The position numbers were made by a program, and so were the translations under genes. Below are positions 18,601-27,500 of a stretch of DNA of 64,000 bases, in pieces; within the stretch, counting starts at the first letter, position 1, and each line of letters starts with the position of its first letter. This stretch comes from Sunxiuqinia sp965372405. Its GTDB lineage: Bacteria > Bacteroidota > Bacteroidia > Bacteroidales > Prolixibacteraceae. The notes under the pieces are model-generated. The model had not been told where the DNA came from. It searched no databases and saw only the letters and a list, made by a program, of their open reading frames with translations. The stretch lies in the NCBI GenBank assembly GCA_965372405.1, contig CBDVCE010000014.1, positions 11,131-75,130 on the forward strand, written 5' to 3'.

Positions 18601-20138
18601 GCTTTACTTCCGAAGAAGATTTAAAAGGAGCAACAGTTCTGGTAACCGGTCGCAGGGAGATTAAAGATGATCTTGCTTTAAAAATTGCACAATATTCTGT
18701 TCGAACATTGATGAGTGTGAAGAGCATTTCACTATCCTATTCTAGTTCTGACGGAACTGTACTTCCAGGCTTTATGCCTGAGCCAGGCTTCCTTGGGTCT
18801 GGGAGTTATAATCCTGATCCGGCTCGTTTTGGTCAGATTGCATCAAGCACAGCTCCGGGAATTCCTTTCCTTTTTGGATGGCAGGATAAGGATTTTGCCA
18901 GAAAAGCTGCGGAAAAAGGTTGGGTTTCAAATGATACAACATTGAACTCACCATTCATCATGAATCATAACGAAACCTTCAGTGTTAGTGCAAATATTGA
19001 ACCACTACCTTTCTTGAGAATTGATTTAAATGCCAGTCGTTCATACTCTGAAAACAGAAGTGAATTCTATAATTATAATCCAGAAACAAGTGCTTTTGCA
19101 GCTCAAAATAAAACTATTCGTGGGAATTTCACCATGTCTGTCAACACCTGGAAAACTGCGTTCAGCAAAATGGGTGAAGCAGATATTCAGGTTTCTGACG
19201 TTTTCCAAACTATGATGGATAATCGGATAATAATTGCAAATAGATTGGCTGCTGGACGAATTCCCAATGTTGCTGAGAATTATAATCCTCAAGAAAATAA
19301 CCCAGAAACTGGTTTCCCTACGGGTTATGGTTCAACGTCCCAGCAAGTATTGATACCTGCATTTATTGCCGCTTACACTGGGCAGGAAGCAAGTAAAGTG
19401 TCACTAAGTCCATTCCCGTCGATTAAACACATGCGCCCAAACTGGCGGATAACTTACGATGGAATCGTGTCTAAGATTAAAGGACTTAATAAAGTTATTA
19501 AAACACTGAATTTTAATCATTCATATCGATCAACCTATAATGTTGGTTCGTTTATTTCCAATTTGTCCTATGATGATTCTTTTTATGGCGATGGATTTAG
19601 CTATGTGATGAATGAACTGAACAATGATTTTGTCAATCGTTTCGATATAAATTCAGTAAGTATTAATGAACAGTTTAGCCCGTTGATTAATATGGATGTG
19701 ACTTGGGTGAATGATTTGACAACTCGTGTAGAGATAAAAAGAAGTCGTAACCTGACCTTGAATTTTGCAAATAATCAACTCACTGAAGTGTTGAGTAATG
19801 AATATATTTTTGGTGTTGGATATCGCTTCCAAAGAATGGATTTGATTATTAAAACCAGGAATTCTCAAAAGGCTTATTCGAATGATTTGAATATTCGTGC
19901 AGATGTTTCGTTCAGAAAGAATAAAACCCTTTTAAGAAAGTTGGTTGAAGGAGATGACCAGTTAACAGCCGGGCAGAATGCGGTTACTATAAAAACTACT
20001 GCAGACTATATGTTGAGTGACCGTTTCCAGCTTCGTGTTTTTTATGACAAGGTCATTAATAAGCCTTTTACTTCATTGGCATTCCCTACTTCAAACACCA
20101 ATTTTGGAATGAGCTTCCGTTTTACCTTGGCTCAATAA
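12615..20138 (+). CDS. sprA: SprA/Sov, type IX secretion outer-membrane translocon
   Basis: This 2507-residue protein is a full-length SprA (Sov), the giant beta-barrel that forms the T9SS conduit in the outer membrane; family members run to about 2400-2500 residues. It starts with a signal peptide (RNIFLLLIFSGIISMGWV) from a TTG codon; the next ATG would remove most of the signal, so TTG is preferred. Typical features are the repeated beta-rich SprA segments, DDFEATKTSLDLKSRQAW near residue 835, an acidic DGLTDDNE/DYDNDE region near 1085-1145 that resembles calcium-binding loops, and a C-terminus ending in beta-strands (TNFGMSFRFTLAQ). A basic Arg/Ser/Lys-rich patch lies near residue 1912. 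It is the last gene of the pdxA operon. Confidence 0.96.
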   Translation: MKTSLRNIFLLLIFSGIISMGWVIKPVQTAPQTEINLIQQTDTFDIDTTGVLPYPFPKEEAFEYPESKDSSFLFLGNPSNLKKELEFDPVSGEYVFYEKIGKLNYRLPKTMSLQDYIRYDFQNSVRNYWKQRTNQQDMETQGSFIPKLNIGGEAFNRIFGGNTIDVRPQGYVEVSFGYQLNTTENPAIPERLRKTPTFDFDQKIQMNVMGNIGEKMKMRVNYNTEATFDYENKMNIEYSGLEDEILKKIEVGNVSLPLQGSLITGGTNLFGLKTEMQFGRLNLTTIISQNKGETKVVETEGGAQKTTFEFEASNYDANRHFFLAQYFRDQYDESLQNLPIIQSSTTINKIEVWITNKSGNYTESRNILALLDLGEHDSNIFNSVPAFGDAGGQPYPESIYPFNEANGLYSSMIDNYNAIRNVAQITSTMAGVGSGFDGGQDFEKIESARKLNASEYSIHETLGYISLNSSLNADEVLAVAYNYTANGKIYQVGEFSTDGIQAPQTMILKMLKGTNLSPKLPTWDLMMKNIYSLNAYQLTNDDFVLDVLYLNDSTGTNINYLPKSNLEGHILLNVLNVDNLNSQLDPGSDGAYDYIEGVTVNSESGRIIFPVVEPFGSHLRDSIFNSELANKYVYQTLYDSTQTVAEQDAEHNKFILKGSYKGSSSSEISLGTLNVARGSVRVSAGGRELIENIDYTVDYTLGRVKIINQALLESGTPIQISTESEDLFSSQRKTMLGAYANYTFSENFNMGATVLHMSERPLTQKNNYGEDPISNTMLGVDLSYTTQSQLLTTLVDKLPFIQTKEPSSITAEAEFAQLLPGHSKVIDDAGTAYIDDFEATKTSLDLKSRQAWVLASTPQKQTDLFPEGDLNNDLAYGFNRAKLAWYVIDPLFLRNNANTPDHIRNDKNQQSNHLVREVFEREIFPNRQTPTGVPTNIPVLDLAYYPSEKGPYNYDTEANFYSDGVNPEGTLAFPESRWGGIMREIQTPDFEAANIEFIEFWVMDPFVNDTLEQLEGGDLYFNLGDISEDVLKDSRKGFENGLPETELINDVDTTIWGLVSQKQQITEGFVTDNAARPNQDVGFDGLTDDNERTFFDSYLQSLQNILNQDALQKAQEDPSNDNYNYYRDSDYDNDELSILERYKRYNGPDGNSVTSDNSSESYTTSASTMPDVEDINSDNTLNEYERYYQYRVSFRRDDMELGKNYITDIKEASVELENGQIGDVRWFQFKVPVKQPDQAFGSISDFKSIRFLRMFLKEFNHPVVLRFASLDLVRADWRKYTQELDNTSISTAETEFDVSAVNIEENGNREPVNYILPPDIDRVIDPANPQLRELNEQSLVLKAVDLGMEDARAAYKNIYMDFRQYKRLRLEVHAEEIDGFPLQDEELHFFIRLGSDYKFNYYEYEVPLKLTAPDIYNGDIVQDRYEVWPDENRINIPLSIFTDLKQARNADLREANASVRINDAYTLNHTDDFGNQRMVSIKGSPNLGNVEVMMVGIRHNRGTTSDPKSVEVWLNELRLTDFEEDGGWAANARVTARLADLGSIVMAGRTRTAGFGSIDQSVNERAMDDLVEYDISSNLELGKFFKEEAKVRIPMYVGISKSISNPKYNPLDPDILMEDALEMAKTSAEKDSIKKVSQDYVSRKNINFTNVKVDKMNKSGKPRFYDPANFSLTYAYNELKQRNINTEISLEKNYRGNFSYNFNNRPKLVEPFKKAKLLKGNMFRLIKDFNFYPMPTQISFRTDLYRHYKEVQLRNITNPNLIIPRTIEKDFIWNKFFDLRYNLTRTLKLDFSSQSTARIDEPEGRINRNDDDYQMKRDSIITNLLNMGRPVVYHHLFNASYTAPLSKIPFLNWTTLSGRYQAMYDWAAGPITDESIELGNIAENSRVAQLNGQISMLNLYNKVPFLKEVNKKFGRSTRSARSSRSRAKAVRQPTKKADPKYKDVEFKDDNLRFKANTTRAINHKLKTESSIKVIVKNASGKVIQGETRVINENRVSFTSEEDLKGATVLVTGRREIKDDLALKIAQYSVRTLMSVKSISLSYSSSDGTVLPGFMPEPGFLGSGSYNPDPARFGQIASSTAPGIPFLFGWQDKDFARKAAEKGWVSNDTTLNSPFIMNHNETFSVSANIEPLPFLRIDLNASRSYSENRSEFYNYNPETSAFAAQNKTIRGNFTMSVNTWKTAFSKMGEADIQVSDVFQTMMDNRIIIANRLAAGRIPNVAENYNPQENNPETGFPTGYGSTSQQVLIPAFIAAYTGQEASKVSLSPFPSIKHMRPNWRITYDGIVSKIKGLNKVIKTLNFNHSYRSTYNVGSFISNLSYDDSFYGDGFSYVMNELNNDFVNRFDINSVSINEQFSPLINMDVTWVNDLTTRVEIKRSRNLTLNFANNQLTEVLSNEYIFGVGYRFQRMDLIIKTRNSQKAYSNDLNIRADVSFRKNKTLLRKLVEGDDQLTAGQNAVTIKTTADYMLSDRFQLRVFYDKVINKPFTSLAFPTSNTNFGMSFRFTLAQ

Positions 20139-20224
20139 ATTGCAGATATATTTTGTACGTTTTTAATTAGAGTTCTTAAGTGAAAATTTTGAATTTGGGT
20201 TTTGAATTTTGAATTTTATTGGGA

Positions 20225-20256
20225 ATTGGAGGGTGCTCAAAATAAATGTAATTTTG
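20225..20256 (+). promoter_or_regulatory. Promoter of the U32-family gene
   Basis: ATTG at 20225-20228 and TAATTTTG at 20249-20256, with a 20-bp spacer, match the Bacteroidota consensus except for the first -33 base. The start of transcription would be near 20262, giving a very short leader before the ATG at 20277. Confidence 0.6.
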
Positions 20257-20276
20257 CGGCTTAAATTTGCATTTAA

Positions 20277-21536
20277 ATGGAAAGAAGAGATGTTGAAATT
20301 ATGGCACCTGTTGGTTCGTACGAATCTCTTGCTGCTGCCATTCAGGGAGGTGCCGGATCGGTTTATTTTGGCGTTGGGCAGTTAAATATGCGGGCTCGGT
20401 CATCAAATAATTTCACCCTTGTTGATTTGACGAATATTGCTGAAAAGGCACATTCGCATGGTGTGAAAACTTACCTGACTGTTAACACTGTTATTTTTGA
20501 TAACGAAATTGAACAACTTCACCAGATTATTGATGCAGTAAAAGAAGCTGGGATTTCAGCAATTATTGCCAGCGACGTTTCGGCCATTTCTTATGCACAT
20601 TCAATTGGGGTTGAAGTACATATTTCCACGCAGGTGAATATTACCAACTTTGAGGCGGTTAAGTTTTATGCGCAGTATGCAGATGTTGTAGTTCTTGCCC
20701 GTGAAATGAATATTGGGCGCGTATGGGAAATCTGCAAACAAATAAAAGAGCAAAATATAACGGGGCCAAAAGGAGAGTTGATTCGTCTGGAAATGTTTGT
20801 GCATGGTGCCCTTTGTATGGCTGTGTCTGGTAAGTGTTATTTAAGCTTACATGAGATGAACTCATCAGCTAATCGGGGAAGTTGCATGCAAACTTGCAGA
20901 CGTGCCTACACGGTTACGGATAACGAAACGGGTGCCGAATTAGAAATAGACAATGAGTATATCATGTCGCCCAAAGATTTGAAAACGATACACTTCCTTA
21001 ATAAACTTATTGATGCTGGTGTATCTGTTCTCAAAATTGAAGGACGAGCACGTTCTCCCGAATATGTAAAAACGGTTTCGAGATGCTATCGTGAAGCTGT
21101 TGATGCCTATTTTGATGACGAGTTTACTGATGAAAAAATTGCTAACTGGGATGAACGATTAAAAACCGTATTTAATCGTGGTTTTTGGGATGGCTACTAT
21201 CTTGGGCAACGCCTGGGAGAATGGAGTAAAAATTATGGATCTTTAGCTACTCAGCGAAAGCTTTATATAGGCAAAGGGATGAACTACTTCTCGAAGATGA
21301 AAGTAGCCGAATTTAAAATGGAATCAGGAACATTAAATGTTGGTGACCAGATTATAATTACAGGGCCTACAACCGGAGTTGTTGAAGCTGAAGTTAAAGA
21401 AATTCGGGTAGATTTAAAGCCTGTTGAGGAAACCAAAAAAGGTGAGTTTTTCTCTATTCAACTTGATGAAAAAATTAGGCGATCAGACAAGCTTTATAAA
21501 ATTGTTGACTCCAGTGAAGTCCATCAAAGGAAGTAA
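20277..21536 (+). CDS. U32 family protein, TrhP-like tRNA hydroxylation factor
   Basis: The 419-residue protein carries the U32 signature EMFVHGALCMAVSGKCYLS (residues 172-190). Cysteines at 180, 187, 203 and 207 are placed to bind an iron-sulfur cluster. The N-terminal half has TIM-barrel-like segments (MAPVGSYESLAAAI; HISTQVNITN), and the C-terminal end has the small beta-barrel seen in TrhP (VGDQIIITGPTTGVVEAEV). Proteins of this type were annotated as collagenases or peptidases, but characterised relatives hydroxylate RNA; TrhP makes 5-hydroxyuridine at tRNA position 34 using prephenate. The exact subgroup (TrhP against RlhA or others) is inferred from length and motif spacing. It has its own promoter and is followed at 91 bp by an unrelated-looking gene. 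Confidence 0.85.
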   Translation: MERRDVEIMAPVGSYESLAAAIQGGAGSVYFGVGQLNMRARSSNNFTLVDLTNIAEKAHSHGVKTYLTVNTVIFDNEIEQLHQIIDAVKEAGISAIIASDVSAISYAHSIGVEVHISTQVNITNFEAVKFYAQYADVVVLAREMNIGRVWEICKQIKEQNITGPKGELIRLEMFVHGALCMAVSGKCYLSLHEMNSSANRGSCMQTCRRAYTVTDNETGAELEIDNEYIMSPKDLKTIHFLNKLIDAGVSVLKIEGRARSPEYVKTVSRCYREAVDAYFDDEFTDEKIANWDERLKTVFNRGFWDGYYLGQRLGEWSKNYGSLATQRKLYIGKGMNYFSKMKVAEFKMESGTLNVGDQIIITGPTTGVVEAEVKEIRVDLKPVEETKKGEFFSIQLDEKIRRSDKLYKIVDSSEVHQRK

Positions 21537-21580
21537 TATGCATTGATGCTTATAGCATTAAATAGTTGAGATAATTTATA

Positions 21581-21611
21581 TTTAATCTGGATATTCTTCG
21601 TTGTATTTTTG
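21581..21611 (+). promoter_or_regulatory. Candidate promoter of the 914-residue protein gene
   Basis: TATTTTTG at 21604-21611 matches TAnnTTTG. TTTA at 21581-21584 lies 19 bp upstream as an imperfect -33 box. The ATG follows at 21628. Confidence 0.5.
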
Positions 21612-21627
21612 AGAAAAACACGGTTTT

Positions 21628-24372
21628 ATGCGCAAAACGATTTTCCTAGCAATTATAGTAATAGTATTGATCATTGCAGGTGTGGGGTACTACCTGACCA
21701 ATCAAACTAAAAGTTACTCCGAAAACTCTGCGTTTAAAGCTGTCCCTTTACATTCGCCTTTAGTGATTGAAGTTCCTTCAATACAAAACCTTAAAGCTGA
21801 ATTGCTGAAAAAATCACCTTTAATTGATGAATTGAAATCTATAGGAAATATCTCATCCTTATTTGATGAAATCAATTCAATCGAAAAATTATTTGCTGAA
21901 AATGAATCTGCAAAAAAGGTCTTTCAGAATAAATCTGCTGTTATTTCTTTTAACTTTTCTGGTAAAGAAGAAATAGGCTCGTTAATTGCAATTAGTTTAA
22001 ATGATCGGTCGGAGAAGTCACAAATAATTAGTTTGATAAATGATTTTCCTAAAGGCAAGCTTAGCAAACGTGTATATGATGGTGAGGATATTTACAAATG
22101 GGTAAATAATCAGGAAGAGTATCATTTCGCTATTATAAATGGAATCTTTTTGTTTAGCCATTATGCCATGTTTGTTGAGGAAGGAACCCGACAGATATCT
22201 GTTGATAACCTATTAGATCAAAGGCAGTTTCAGAATCTGTGCAATACTGTTGGAACAGATTCTGAAGTAAATATTTATATCAATCATAAGAAGTTTCCAC
22301 AACTGATACAGCGGGTTGTTCCACGTGATTTTAGAAAAATAGTAAATACGTTTGGTGATTTTGCCGATTGGACAGAACTGGATGTTTCGATTAAGGAGAA
22401 TTCTCTTTTGATGGGTGGATTTAGTTTTTCAAACGACTCAAATGTAAACTACCTGAATATTTTTAGAAGGCAGGAGGCAGGTCGTTCCAAAATGGAAGAA
22501 ATGATTTCTGCAAATTCAAGTTTCTTCATCAATTTGAATTTGAGTAAACTGGATTCATTTTTTGAAGATTATGAAGAATTCCTCAAAAAGCAAGGGAACT
22601 TTTATAACAGAGAAACCAAGCTCAAAAAAATAGAGCGATACAGTAAGGTAAGTTTCGTTAAGCTTTTTACTGAAATTGCAGATGAAAACTTTGCTGTTGT
22701 ATTTGGGAATGTGACCAGAAATAATCCAGTTAATAATCGGTTTTTCATTGCCGATGTAAAAAGTCAGTCTCAAGCTAAAGAGAAATTGCTAAAGGTGCTT
22801 GAGAATTATGCCAAAGCGAATAAGAAGAGCTTAAATGATTCAAAGACTACCTATCAAATTCAAAACGAAAATAAGTTTGATATCTATCAATTTCCATTCT
22901 CAAATTTGCCTGAGTTGCTATTTGGAAAAGCCTTTTCTGGGGTAGCAAGTAATTTTCTGTGTTTCTATGGCAACCACCTTTTATTTGCCGATGACCTGGC
23001 ATCAATAAAAGCTTACATTCATGATTTAGTGCTAAATGAAACCCTTCAGAAAGATATTTATTATCAAAAGTTTAGTCAGCAATTGGCATCACGTTCAAGT
23101 TTCAGCTTGTATTTAAATTCTTCAAAGGGGTTTTATTTGAAAGACCATTATTTGAATGAGAAACTTTCTGAGATATTGGATGAAAATGAAGAGGCTGTCC
23201 GGAAATTTTATGCCTTGGGCTGGCAGTTTTCAGCAAATTCAGGTCAATTTTTGAACAACCTGTATCTACAATATGATCCGGTGTTGAAAGAAGAGCCACA
23301 AACAATATGGCAAAGTAAACTGGACGGTAATGTTGCCATCAAACCACAGCTGGTTGATAATCATCGTGATTTGAAGAATAAGGAAGTCATTATTCAGGAT
23401 GATCAAAATAATTTGTATTTAATTAATAAAGAAGGAGTTGCAATTTGGAAAGTTAAACTTCCTGGTAAGATCTTGGGTGAAGTTCATCAGGTTGATTATT
23501 ACCGGAATGGCAAGCTGCAGTATTTATTCAACACAAAAGAACAACTTCATTTAATTGATAGAAATGGAAATAATGTGGCTCGTTTTCCAATTAACTTCCG
23601 TTCACCAGCAACAAATGGTGTAGCAATCTTTGATTACGATAACAGTCGAAACTACCGCTTTTTTATAGCCTGCGAAAACAAAAAAATATATGCTTACGAT
23701 CGCGAAGGGAAAACTGTTAGTGGGTGGAAATTTAAAGGAACGGATAGGACTGTTAAGCATCCCTTAAAACATTTTAGGGTAAGTAACAAAGATTACATTG
23801 TTTGCTCCGATGAGTATAAGACCTATATTCTAGACAGACGTGGAAGTGTTAGGGTAAAAACTACCGATAACTTTGAGCATTCAGAAAATGATATTTATTT
23901 GCTTAGAGGTAGTGCTCCAGCATTAGCAACAACAGATACCAAAGGCCTTATTCATCTTCAGTATTTTAATGGAACAAGTAAAACATTGGATGTTGGAGGC
24001 TTTGGCAGCAAACACCATTTTACAACTGGAGATATGAATGGCGATGGTAAATCCGACTATGTATTTGCTGATGAGAGTGAATTACAAGTTTTCTCTGCTT
24101 CAAGAAAAAATATATTGGATCGCAGCTTTAAAAGTACGATTACCAATTGCCCAAATATTTATACATTCTCGGATACCGATCGAAAAATTGGAGTTGTTTG
24201 CAGCAATGAAAACCGGGTCTATTTAATTAATTCAAACGGGAACATCTACGATGGATTTCCACTTCATGGAAATACCGACTTTAGCATTGGCTACTTCAAT
24301 AAATCCAATCCATATTTTAACCTGGTAGTTGGAAATGAGGACAATAGTTTCTTCAATTATAAGGTTCAGTAA
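21628..24372 (+). CDS. Membrane-anchored protein with C-terminal beta-propeller, unknown
   Basis: I do not recognise a characterised relative of this 914-residue protein. Residues 5-27 form one hydrophobic helix without a clear cleavage site or lipobox, so it is probably an inner-membrane anchor with the bulk in the periplasm. Residues about 35-560 are a mixed alpha/beta region resembling large DUF3352-type proteins. From about 590 to the end come repeated strands like LYLINKEGVAIWKVKLPG, LHLIDRNGNNVARFPINF and IYAYDREGKTVSGWKFKG, the pattern of PQQ/FG-GAP-type propeller blades. One blade contains GDMNGDGKSDYVF (residues 801-813), a calcium-loop-like sequence. It lies between a tRNA-modification gene and a T9SS cargo gene. 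A scaffold or envelope-sensing role is possible, but nothing in the sequence proves it. Confidence 0.8.
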   Translation: MRKTIFLAIIVIVLIIAGVGYYLTNQTKSYSENSAFKAVPLHSPLVIEVPSIQNLKAELLKKSPLIDELKSIGNISSLFDEINSIEKLFAENESAKKVFQNKSAVISFNFSGKEEIGSLIAISLNDRSEKSQIISLINDFPKGKLSKRVYDGEDIYKWVNNQEEYHFAIINGIFLFSHYAMFVEEGTRQISVDNLLDQRQFQNLCNTVGTDSEVNIYINHKKFPQLIQRVVPRDFRKIVNTFGDFADWTELDVSIKENSLLMGGFSFSNDSNVNYLNIFRRQEAGRSKMEEMISANSSFFINLNLSKLDSFFEDYEEFLKKQGNFYNRETKLKKIERYSKVSFVKLFTEIADENFAVVFGNVTRNNPVNNRFFIADVKSQSQAKEKLLKVLENYAKANKKSLNDSKTTYQIQNENKFDIYQFPFSNLPELLFGKAFSGVASNFLCFYGNHLLFADDLASIKAYIHDLVLNETLQKDIYYQKFSQQLASRSSFSLYLNSSKGFYLKDHYLNEKLSEILDENEEAVRKFYALGWQFSANSGQFLNNLYLQYDPVLKEEPQTIWQSKLDGNVAIKPQLVDNHRDLKNKEVIIQDDQNNLYLINKEGVAIWKVKLPGKILGEVHQVDYYRNGKLQYLFNTKEQLHLIDRNGNNVARFPINFRSPATNGVAIFDYDNSRNYRFFIACENKKIYAYDREGKTVSGWKFKGTDRTVKHPLKHFRVSNKDYIVCSDEYKTYILDRRGSVRVKTTDNFEHSENDIYLLRGSAPALATTDTKGLIHLQYFNGTSKTLDVGGFGSKHHFTTGDMNGDGKSDYVFADESELQVFSASRKNILDRSFKSTITNCPNIYTFSDTDRKIGVVCSNENRVYLINSNGNIYDGFPLHGNTDFSIGYFNKSNPYFNLVVGNEDNSFFNYKVQ

Positions 24373-24534
24373 CTTTACTGGTTTGATGAGGGTTCGTACA
24401 TTAGAAGTGCAACGATTCTAAATAAGATATTTTCATCTTAAAAGGTGACTTAACAAAAAACATTTTTAAGTTTTTGATTGTTAATGAATGTTAAAGCAGC
24501 TGAAATTCGCTGAATGCTAACTAAAACAATCACG

Positions 24535-27500
24535 ATGAAGAAGTTTGAAGTTTTCATGTTAAATTGTCTTAACACCCTAATTTTTCAACGGTTAAGAAGA
24601 TATTTAAGTCGTACAAAATCTGGACTTAAGTATTTGAGCGTTTTGCTCATGTCATTCTTTTTACTGAATGCTGGATCCGGTTTCGCACAAGGCAATCCAA
24701 ATGAGGCAGAGTGGAACGGATATGGCTATTCACTTAAAAAGGTTGTGAGTAATCTCTCCATACAAAGTGGGATTAATTTTAGTTACACAATTATATTTTC
24801 AGCGCCGGCCGGAGCAACTACTGTAACGATAGAAGATGTGGTTCCAACATCCTTAGATATTGTATCTGTTCCACCGCCATCTTCAGTTAGTGGGATAACT
24901 CCTAATGTTACAATTAGCGGACAAACGGTTACTTATACTTTAACTTCATTACCTACGGGAGTGTCACATTCAGGGTCTTTTACTATTGTAGTGAAATTTC
25001 CAGAAGGAACTACTTGTGATGGGGAAACTGCTCGCAACAGAGCTGGAATTCTGGTAAATGATAAATGGGAATACACACCTTATGTTTCTACAACTGCTCA
25101 AACGGTTGACCCATGGAAAGTTTCTAAATCAATTTTAACAGGAGCAGTGGTTAACCCAGGTGGAGGCAGTTGTGGTTATCTGATGAATGAAGGGGACACG
25201 GTAAAATATCGTCTGTCAGTTTTAAAGAATAGTCCGTATTGGGGCAATGTTATTGGCCAGCAAAATATGACTTCCGCAGTAGTAACAGATATATTGCCAA
25301 CAGGAGCAGTTATGACTGGTAGCTCGGCAAATATTGGCTCTGCGGTGCAGGCAGGTTCAACCATTACCTGGACAATTGGAACTTTAAATGCAGCAACCGC
25401 TTATGCCTATTATTATTGTGATATTGAAGTTTATTATCCAGCGGGGACTTTCCCAAATGGTTCTATCATAAATAATGATGCCACTTTAACCGGAACAACT
25501 TGTGGACAGCAAGCAACTCATAATAGTAATCAAACCTGTATTGAGGTTGCAAATATTGTCCAAAATCCTTCTGGTTATTTCAAGAAATATTTAAGTCTGA
25601 CAAATCGTGTTCCTGGTTGTCAGGGATACTACAATATCGTTTTCTGTAACAACGGAAATGTTGCGTTGAGTGCTTTCAATATCAATGATGTTATTCCTTC
25701 AGGAATCACGGTTAATCAGGTGAAAGTTTACGGAGGAGATGCTACCACAACCATGGCTTTATCTGCCAACAGTGGAGCAAATGTAATTTCATCATCCATT
25801 AGTACCAGTTTTTTCGATTCAGGATCGCTGACTTTTGCGGTGAATGATCTTCAGTTGCAAATGACAGGATCATTGCCTGTTGGTGATTGCATCAATTTGC
25901 TGATTTATTTTGATGTTGATCCAAATCCTACCGGGACAGTAGTCACTAACTGTACTACTTTCGATGAACTTTCAAATGCACTCACTCTTCCTCAGACCTG
26001 TGTGTCCTTTACGGTTGAAGAAGGTGAGCCAAGGCCTTGTTTGAATAAAGATATTTGTTCTCCAATGTCCAGCTATGAACCGGGCGATATTGTTCGTTTC
26101 CGTCTGCGTGTTCAAAACATTGGTAGTGCTGATCTAATTGGTGGAGCAATCTCCGATGTTCTGCATAGCAACTTTAGCTATGTTGGGAATGAAAGCTACT
26201 ACGTTGGTTCAACTTATAACCCAGCATGTTCCAGCAGTGGAACTTTGCCTTCGGGAACTTCAGCATGGGGTGGTGTTACTCCAAGTCAAAGTGGGAATAA
26301 TCTGACTTGGAACCTACCGGATATTCAAGCTGATTGTCAATTGTTCTATGTAGGTTATTGCAGTTATTATGGAACCTATGGATTACCTTATTACTTTATT
26401 GAGTTTGACGCCGAGGTTGATAGTTTTGCATTGCCGGGAGTTACGCCAAATGAATTTGAAATTAATGGAAGTAACCTCAGTTCAACGGTTGTATCAAATG
26501 AAGTGAATGTTTTGGTTGTTGCTTCTTTTGGGCAGGAAGTTGAAAAACTGGTTAGTGTTGATAATGGAACGAATTACGCATCAAGTGGGATTGTGGCTCC
26601 TGGAGCCAACGCACGATATCGTTTAAGTTATAAGAATACATCTAATGTTCCTATTTCATCAATTAATCTGGTGGATCTGCTTCCTCGAGATGATGGAACA
26701 AATGATTGGCTCATTTTGAATCGCACAGCTCCTCGTGGCAGTCAGTTTGATGTGACTTATGCCGCAAATCATTGGACAAGTTTATTGCCATTGGCAACTG
26801 CGCCCATTTCTGCTATTGATTTTGCTCCTGGTCAAAATATATGTTTGCCTGCCTTCGGTGTCTCTGCAGGTTGTACAACAACTTCATGGTCTGCAACTCC
26901 TGATCAAAATATCCGAATGGATTATACTACATTTAGTTTGGCTCCATCGGTAAAACTATTGGAGGATTTTGATGTAACGATTCCAGCTTCAGTTAATAAT
27001 CAGCAGACAGTTTGTAATGATTTTGCAGCTCTTGTAACGGCCGACTTCCTTTTGGATGGGACACCGACCTCGGTCACTCTTACTCCAATTTCTGCTCCAC
27101 CTGTTTGTTTAACTGTTGATACGACTATCGTCACTGAAAATTGTTGTGACAGTGTTACTGTTTCACAAGTGCAGGGTGATTGTTGTGTGCGGCTTTCTTC
27201 TAAGTGTGAAGTTAAATCCATAGAGGTGGATGTAACGAATGGGACAATCAGTTCTGCAAGCTGGAATTGTGGTACTTTACCTTCCGGTTTTGTTGGACAA
27301 TCGAATTTTACATTTACTCCAAATAACTGTGCTTTGGAATTGTCGGCATGTTTTGACCCTGATCAAAATGGTCCACTTTCAGTGACTTTCACCATTACCT
27401 TTTCAAATGGAGAAACCTGTGAAAAAACAATTGATATGGATTGTGCAGCGGTTGATTGCTGTGAATCTGTGAAAATTGAAAAGCAACAAGATGAATGCTG

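Noticed and set aside
20262..20269. TAAATTTG as the -7 box of the U32 gene
   Set aside because: It lies only seven bases before the ATG and has no -33 partner. The pair at 20225/20249 fits better.
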